From JAGWRA01 sp963711505 (GTDB lineage Bacteria > Acidobacteriota > Vicinamibacteria > Vicinamibacterales > CAVVIG01): a stretch of 64,000 nt of DNA. The notes below the pieces were generated by a model, which did not search any database, was not told where the DNA came from, and saw nothing but the letters and a program-made list of their open reading frames with translations. A program made the translations under genes and the position numbers. Numbering within the stretch: position 1 is the stretch's first letter; the number at the start of each line of letters is the position of its first letter. Shown in pieces: positions 57,794-64,000 of the stretch. Location of the stretch: contig CAVQEJ010000003.1 in NCBI GenBank assembly GCA_963711505.1, positions 62,001-126,000 on the forward strand, read 5' to 3'.

Positions 57794-60700
57794 GCGGACC
57801 CGGACGCGATCTGTCGCACCTGTCGATCGACGAGAAGCGTGCCCTGCTGGCGCGGCTGGCGCGCGAACGCGCGAGCCGCGCCACCTCCACCTATCCGCTG
57901 TCGGAGGGGCAGAAGGCGCTCTGGTTCATCCAGCAGAGCGCGCCGTCCAGTGCGGCCTACAACGTCGCGGTGCCCGTCCGCATCCTGTCGCCGATCGACG
58001 CCGGTGCGCTGCGAGCCTCCTGGCAGACGCTCGTCGATCGCCATTCGATCCTCCGCACGACGTATCCCGAGGTGAACGGCGAGCCGGTCAGCGAGGTCCA
58101 CGGCTCTCAGGAAGCCTTCTTCGAGCAGGTCGACGCCGCGGCGTGCGCCGGGCAGGACCTGGTGCGGCGCGTCAGCGCGGCGTACGCGATGCCGTTCGAT
58201 CTCGCGCAGGGGCCCCTGTGCCGCGCCCATCTGTTCGCGGTGGCCGCACGCGATCACGTGCTTCTGCTGACGTTCCATCACATCGTCTGCGACTTCCTGT
58301 CGGTCACGATTCTGCTCGACGAGCTGCTCGCCGCGTATGAGGCGCTGCGCGCGGGGACGCGCATCGATCTGCCGGCAGTGACGCGGACCTACGCCGACTA
58401 CGTGCGTTGGCAGACGGACCTGCTGACGGCGCAGGGGAGCGAGCTGGCGGCGTACTGGCGCGACGACCTGACGGCAGGCCTCGACGAACTGCCGGTGCTC
58501 GATCTGCCCGCCGATCGTCCGCGGCCGCGCGTGTTCGGGTACCACGGCGGCTCGCGGCGGTTCCATCTGCCGGCCGACCTGGTTCAGCGTCTGCGACGGG
58601 TGGCCGGGCAGGAGGACGCCACGCTGTACACGGCGCTGCTCGCCGCGTTTCAGGCGTTCCTCTACCGGTACACCGGACAGGACGAACTGTTCGTCGGGTC
58701 GCCGACCGCCGGCCGGACGCAGGCGGCGTTCGCCAGGACCATCGGCTACTTCGTGAATCCGGTCGTGATCCGGGCGTCGATGGGACCGTTGGCGACGTAC
58801 CGCGATCTCCTGAAGCAGGCGCGCACGCGCGTGCTGGGAGCGCTGGCACGTCAGGACTATCCGTTCCCGCGCCTCGTCACCGACCTGCAGCCGGCCCGGG
58901 ATCCCGGTCGTCCGCCGCTCTTCCAGGCCTCGTTCGGCCTGCACAAGCTGTCGGGCGGCCACGATCGGTACGCGCAGCTGATCCCGGGACACGAGGTCGT
59001 CGTCGATGCCGGTGAACTGTCGCTGGCGCCGTTCGACATGCCGCAGCAGGAAGGGCACTTCGACCTGACGCTGGAGATGGTCGAAGGGGCTGGCAGCGTC
59101 TTCGGATCGTTCAAGTACAACGCCGACCTGTTCGATCACGAGACGGTCGTCCGGATGGCGGAGCACTTCGTCACGCTGCTCGGGGCGCTCGCCGACGCGC
59201 CGGACCGGCCGGTGCAGCAGCTGCCGCTGATGACGCCCGGGGAGCGCGAACGCCTGATCGCCCTGTCGACCGCATCGAGACAGATCGAGGCGACGGACGC
59301 CTGTGTGCATCAGCTCTTCGAACGGCAGGCGGCCCTGCACCCCGAATCTCCAGCGGTCGAGCACGACGGCCGCCAGCTGACCTACGGCGAGTTGAATCGG
59401 CGGGCCAATGGACTCGCAGGACGGCTGCGCGGGCGGGGTGTCGGTCCCGACGTCCGGGTGGGGCTGTGCGTCGAGCGTTCGCTCGAGATGATCGTGGGCC
59501 TGCTCGGCATCCTGAAAGCCGGCGGCGCCTACGTGCCGCTGGATCCGTCGGCGCCGCGCGAGCGGCTGCGGTTCATGATCGAGGATGCCGGAGCCGATCT
59601 CGTGCTGACGCGCGCGAGCCTCGTTTCACAGCTGCCGGAAGGGCAGGCGTGGCTCGATCTGGCCGACACGGATACCGCAGGCGACGCGCCGGAGGAGACC
59701 GCGAATCCATCGAGCGGCGTCCGTCCGTCGGATCTCGTGTATTGCCTCTACACCTCCGGCTCGACCGGGCAGCCCAAGGGAGTCGCGGTCGAACATCGGC
59801 ACCTCGTCAACTACACGAGGGGCGTCCTGGCGGCCCTGGACCCGCCCGACGCGGTCGCGCTTCGCCACGGTTTCGACGCTGGCGGCCGACCTGGGCAATA
59901 CGGCGATCTTTCCGGCGCTGTGCTCGGGCGGCACGCTCGTCGTGCCGACCGACGAGCAGGTGCTCGATCCTCAGGCGCTCGCGAGCGCATTTCGTGCGCG
60001 TCCGATCGACTGCCTGAAGATTACGCCTTCGCACCTCGCCGCGCTCCTGCAGGCCGAGCACGCCGCAGATGTGCTGCCACGTCACCGCCTCGTGCTCGGT
60101 GGCGAGCCGAGCGACTGGGCGCTCGTCGACCGCGTGCACGCACTGGCGCCGGCGTGCCAGGTCTTCAACCACTACGGACCGACGGAGGCGACAGTCGGCG
60201 CGCTCGTGAATCCCGTTCCGGGCGACCGTGAGACCGCGCCGGCAGCGGGACCGGCACTCGGGCGTCCGCTGCCCGGCAACCAGGTCTTCGTGCTCGACAG
60301 CCAGTTGGAGCTGGTGCCGGCCGGCGTGCCGGGCGAGCTGTGCATCGGCGGGGCTCAGGTGGCGCGCGGCTATCTCGAGCCGTCCCGATCTGACCGCCCG
60401 CGCGTTCGTGCCGAATCCGTTCGGCGGCGGGCGTCTGTACCGCACGGGCGATCGCTGCCGCGTTCGTCCGGACGGAACGTTCGAGTTCCTCGGACGCGTG
60501 GACCGGCAGGTGAAGATCCGCGGCTTCCGTGTCGAGACCGGCGAGATCGAGTCGCGGCTGAGGCAGCATGCGCTGGTGAGCGAGGCGGCCGTCGTCGTGC
60601 GGGGTACAGGCGGGGATCGCCGTCTCGTCGCGTACGTCACGCCGGCTGCTGGCGATGAGGGACCGGACGCCGCGCCGACGCCCGCGGTCCTGCGGTCCTG

Positions 60701-63700
60701 GCTGCAGGAGCGTCTGCCCGAGTACATGGTCCCGTCGACGTTCGTCGTCCTCGAGGCGCTGCCGTTGACGCCGAGTGGCAAGATCGATCGCCGCTCTCTT
60801 CCCGCAGCCGACGATGGCCGTCACGACCGCACGGTCGTCCAGCCGCGCACGCCGACCGAGGAACTGGTCGGGGCGATCTGGCGCGAGGTACTGGCCGTCG
60901 ATCCGATCGGCGTCGATGACAACTTCTTCGACCTCGGCGGCCATTCCCTGCTCGCGACCCGGGTGATTTCGCGGATCCGCCAGCGGCTGCAGGTCGACCT
61001 GCCCGTGCGCAGCCTGTTCGAAGCGCCGACGGTGGCGGGACTGGCGCGACAGATCGGGCAGGCGGCCCGGGCCAGCCTGCCGCCGCTCCGCCCGGCCGAC
61101 CGGACGGCATCGCTGCCGCTGTCGTTCGCGCAGCAGCGGCTCTGGTTCCTCGCCCAGCTCGAAGAGGAGAGCACCAGCTACAACATGCCGGCGGCGCTGC
61201 GCCTCGCCGGACCGCTCGACCGTGCCGCGCTCGAACGGAGCCTCCAGGAAATCGAGCGCCGTCACGAAGTCCTGCGGACGCGGTTCCCGTCGGTCGACGG
61301 GCTCGCCCGTCAGGTGATCGGGCCTCCGCAGTTCCGGCTCGGCTTCCGCTCGTTGAACGGTCTTGGTGACGATGAGCGCCGGGCCGAAGTGCGGCGGCTC
61401 GTCGACCGCGAGGTCAGGCGCCTGTTCGATTCTCGCCGCCGGTCCGCTGTGGGATGCGACGCTGGTGGCTCTCGGTCCCGACGAGCACGTCCTGCTGCTG
61501 ACGCTGCATCACATCGTGTCCGACGGCTGGTCGATGGGCGTGTTCACGAAGGAACTGTCCGAGCTCTACGCGGCGTTCGCTCGCCAGCAGCCGTCGCCAC
61601 TGCCGTCACTCGCGGTGCAGTACGCCGACGTCGCCGCGTGGCAGCACGAATGGCTCGCGGGACCGGAGCGCGAACGGCAGATCGGCTACTGGACACGGCA
61701 GTTGGCCGGCGCACCGCCACTGCTGTCGCTGCCGACCGACCGGCCGCGTCCGCCCGTGCAGACCGACCGCGGTGCGCTCTGGCAGGAACGGCTGCCGGCC
61801 GGGCTCGGCGCAGCGGTCAAGTGCCTCGCCCGCGACACGGGCACGACGTCGTTCATGGTGCTCGAGGCGGCGTTCGCCGTGCTGCTGTCGCGCTACGCCG
61901 GACAGGACGACGTGCTCGTGGGCACGCCGGTGGCGAGCCGCCAGCTGCCCGAGACCGAACCGCTCATCGGCTTCTTCGTCAACACCCTCGTGCTGCGCCA
62001 CGACCTGTCGGGCAACCCGACGTTCCGCGTCGTGCTCGAACAGGCCCGCCAGGTGGCGCTCGACGCCTACCAGCACGAAAGCTTCCCGTTCGAGCTGGTC
62101 GTCGAAGCCGTGCGGCCCGCGCGCAGCCTCGGACACAGTCCGCTGTTCCAGGTGATGTTCGCGCTCGAGAACATCGATCGGGATCCAATCGACCTGGAAG
62201 GCATCCGGATCGAGCTGATGGATCTGCCGCTCCAGACGTCGAAGTTCGATCTGACGCTGAGCGTCCAGGAGAACGAGGCGGGCCCGCAGACGAGCTGGGA
62301 GGTACCGGACCGATCTCTTCGACGAGACGACGATCCGGCGGATGGCCGGCCACTTCCGGATACTGCTCGAGGGACTGACGGCGGAGCCCGACCGTCCGGT
62401 GTTCGAGCTGTCGTGGCTGACCGAGGAAGAGCGCCGGCAGGCGCTCGTCGACTGGAACGGCCCGACGGTCGACTATCCGCGCGATGCCTGCATCCACGCG
62501 CTGTTCGAGGCGCAGGTCGAGCGAACCCCCGACGCCATCGCCGTCGCGTGCGGCGACGATCGGCTCACCTACCGCGAGCTGAACCGGCGGGCGAACGTCG
62601 TCGCGCACGCCCTCCGCGAGAGGGAGGTCGGGCCCGAGGTGCTCGTCGGCTTCTGCATGGAGCGCTCGTGCGACGCGCTGGCCGGACTGCTGGGCATCCT
62701 GAAGGCCGGCGGCGCCTACGTGCCGATCGACCCGTCGCATCCGCGCGACCGCATGCAGTTCATGCTCGACGACGCGGGCGTGGCGCTCGTGGTGACGCAG
62801 GCCCGCCTTCGGACGCGGCTCCCGAACGGCCCGACCGCCGTGACACTGGATGACGACTGGCCGGCTCTCGAACGTGCGGCCGGCGGCGATCCGGGCAATC
62901 CGGACGGCGGCGTCCGTCCGGAGCACCTGGCCTACTGCATCTACACGTCGGGCTCGACCGGCCAGCCCAAGGGCGTCCTGATCACGCACGAAGCCTTCGT
63001 CGATCACAGCTTCGCCATCGACGAGGAATACCGGCTGACGCCGGACGATGGCGTGCTGGTGTTCGCCTCGTTCAGCTTCGATCAGTCGGTCGAGGACATC
63101 TTTCCCGGGCTGATGCGGGGCGCGCGGATCGTCCTGCGCCCGGACGAGGTGGTGCCGTCGATCGCGGAGATGCAGGCGCTGACCGTGCGCGAGCGGATGA
63201 CGCTGCTGAACATCCCGACGGCGTACTGGCTCGCGTGGGGCGCCGAGCTCGCGGCCTGCCCGTTGCCCGACTGCGTGCGGATGGTCGTAGTAGGCGGCGA
63301 GACCGTGCCGAAGGAACCGCTGGCCGCCTGGCAGGCGCGCGTCGGCCCGGACGTGGCCTGGCGGAACGCCTACGGCCCGACCGAGGCGACCGTCACCTGC
63401 ACGATCTACGCGCCGGAGGCGGAGCGGACGGATGCCCGTGTGGCGGCGCAGGCCACGTCGGTGCCGATCGGCCGGCCGCTGGCGAATCGGCAGATCTACC
63501 TGCTCGATCGTGCGCGGCAGCCGGTGCCGGTCGGTATTCCAGGCGAGATCTACATCGGCGGTCCCGGACTGGCGCGAGGCTATCTGAACCAGCCGGCGCT
63601 CACGGCCGAGCGGTTCGTGCCGAATCCCTTCGGCGCCGGTCGTCTGTACCGGACCGGCGACCTGGCCCGGCACCTGGCCGATGGCAACATCGAGTTCCTT

Positions 63701-64000
63701 GGACGCGTCGATCAGCAGATCAAGATCCGCGGCTTCCGCGTCGAGATTGGCGAGATCGAAGCACGGCTGGCGCAGCATCCCGCCGTGCGCGACGCCGCCG
63801 TGGCCGTCAGGGGAGACGTGGCGGGTCGCCGGCTCGATGCGTATGTGGCCGTGCACGCCGGCACGCCCGTCACCGTCGCCGACCTGCGAGCCTTCCTGCA
63901 GACACAGCTGCCGGACTACATGGTGCCCGCCTCCTTCACGCTGCTCGACACGCTGCCGCTCTCCACGAGCGGGAAGGTCGACCTGCGCGCACTGCCCGAG
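57790..64000 (+). CDS. NRPS3: C - A(Asp) - PCP - C - A..., 3' end cut by window
   Basis: Starts at ATG 57790, overlapping the PKS2 stop (ATGA). C1 (about 57890-59240) accepts the polyketide; its motif is FHHIVCDFLS. A1 (59300-60800) has YTSGSTGQPKG and, in corrected frame, STLAADLGNTAIFP; specificity residues D-L-T-K-L-G-H-V-G(-K) match Asp. The PCP has DNFFDLGGHSLLA. C2 (61110-62440) has LHHIVSDGWSMGVF, an ordinary LCL-type site. A2 (62480-64000) has YTSGSTGQPKG, AYGPTEATVT and SGKVDLRALPE; its residues D-Q-E-N-V-G-A-V-T(-K) match no code I know. Frame breaks (one extra base each) lie near 59860, 60385, 61425 and 62306. The frame is open at the window end; the next PCP and any thioesterase lie outside. 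Confidence 0.9.

Noticed and set aside
35080..62310. Programmed frameshifting or many small split genes in the cluster
   Set aside because: The breaks fall inside domains, have no shared slippery sequence or downstream structure, and also occur in ordinary genes such as ALDH and znuC. Sequence error explains them more simply.

Overview
The window is GC-rich DNA from a Gram-negative-type bacterium. It has a lipoprotein-type zinc-binding protein, an outer-membrane beta-barrel with covalent haem, and many secreted enzymes with signal peptides. GH92 mannosidases, haem-copper secreted proteins, G-rich intergenic repeats and a large NRPS/PKS locus would fit a soil Acidobacteriota (for example Vicinamibacteria), but that is inference and no rRNA is present to settle it. 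I saw no tRNA, rRNA, CRISPR array or transposase.

Left half (1-30.7 kb), housekeeping and accessory genes: two GH92 mannosidases (+); a minus-strand zinc-uptake operon (His-rich protein, ZnuA, ZnuC, ZnuB) followed by a CNNM/CorC-type membrane protein; a minus-strand redox block with a monohaem outer-membrane barrel, two duplicated blue-copper proteins and a dihaem cytochrome c; then an amidohydrolase, an aldehyde dehydrogenase and a YihU-like reductase (-). Next come a bifunctional trehalose-6-phosphate synthase/phosphatase (+), a D-cysteine desulfhydrase-like enzyme, a PEP-mutase-like enzyme and a YVTN propeller (-). The half ends with MscS, an M24 peptidase and dihydroxy-acid dehydratase (+), a small regulator (-), a class II photolyase and an M20 peptidase (+).

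Right half (31-64 kb, all +) is one hybrid NRPS/PKS biosynthetic operon that runs off the window. The order is: cobalamin-type radical SAM enzyme; HpaB-type flavin hydroxylase; NRPS1 (TubC docking, degenerate C, A with a Val-like code, PCP); NRPS2 (TubC docking, Cy, A for Cys with an embedded oxidase, PCP), which should make a thiazole; PKS1 (KS-AT-KR-ACP); PKS2 (KS-AT-KR-ACP, then KS-[AT missing]-DH-cMT-KR-ACP); NRPS3 (C-A for Asp-PCP-C-A...). Genes overlap by a few bases (ATGA/GTGA) or are spaced by 0-34 bases, so they are probably co-transcribed. By colinearity the product is X-Val(like)-thiazole-polyketide (two hydroxylated units and one C-methylated unit)-Asp-further residue(s). The release domain lies beyond the window.

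A caution applies throughout. At least 23 single-base frame breaks interrupt otherwise well-conserved genes, and all but one are consistent with one extra base. This looks like insertion-biased sequencing or assembly error. I therefore give each broken gene as one CDS and state where the frame changes.
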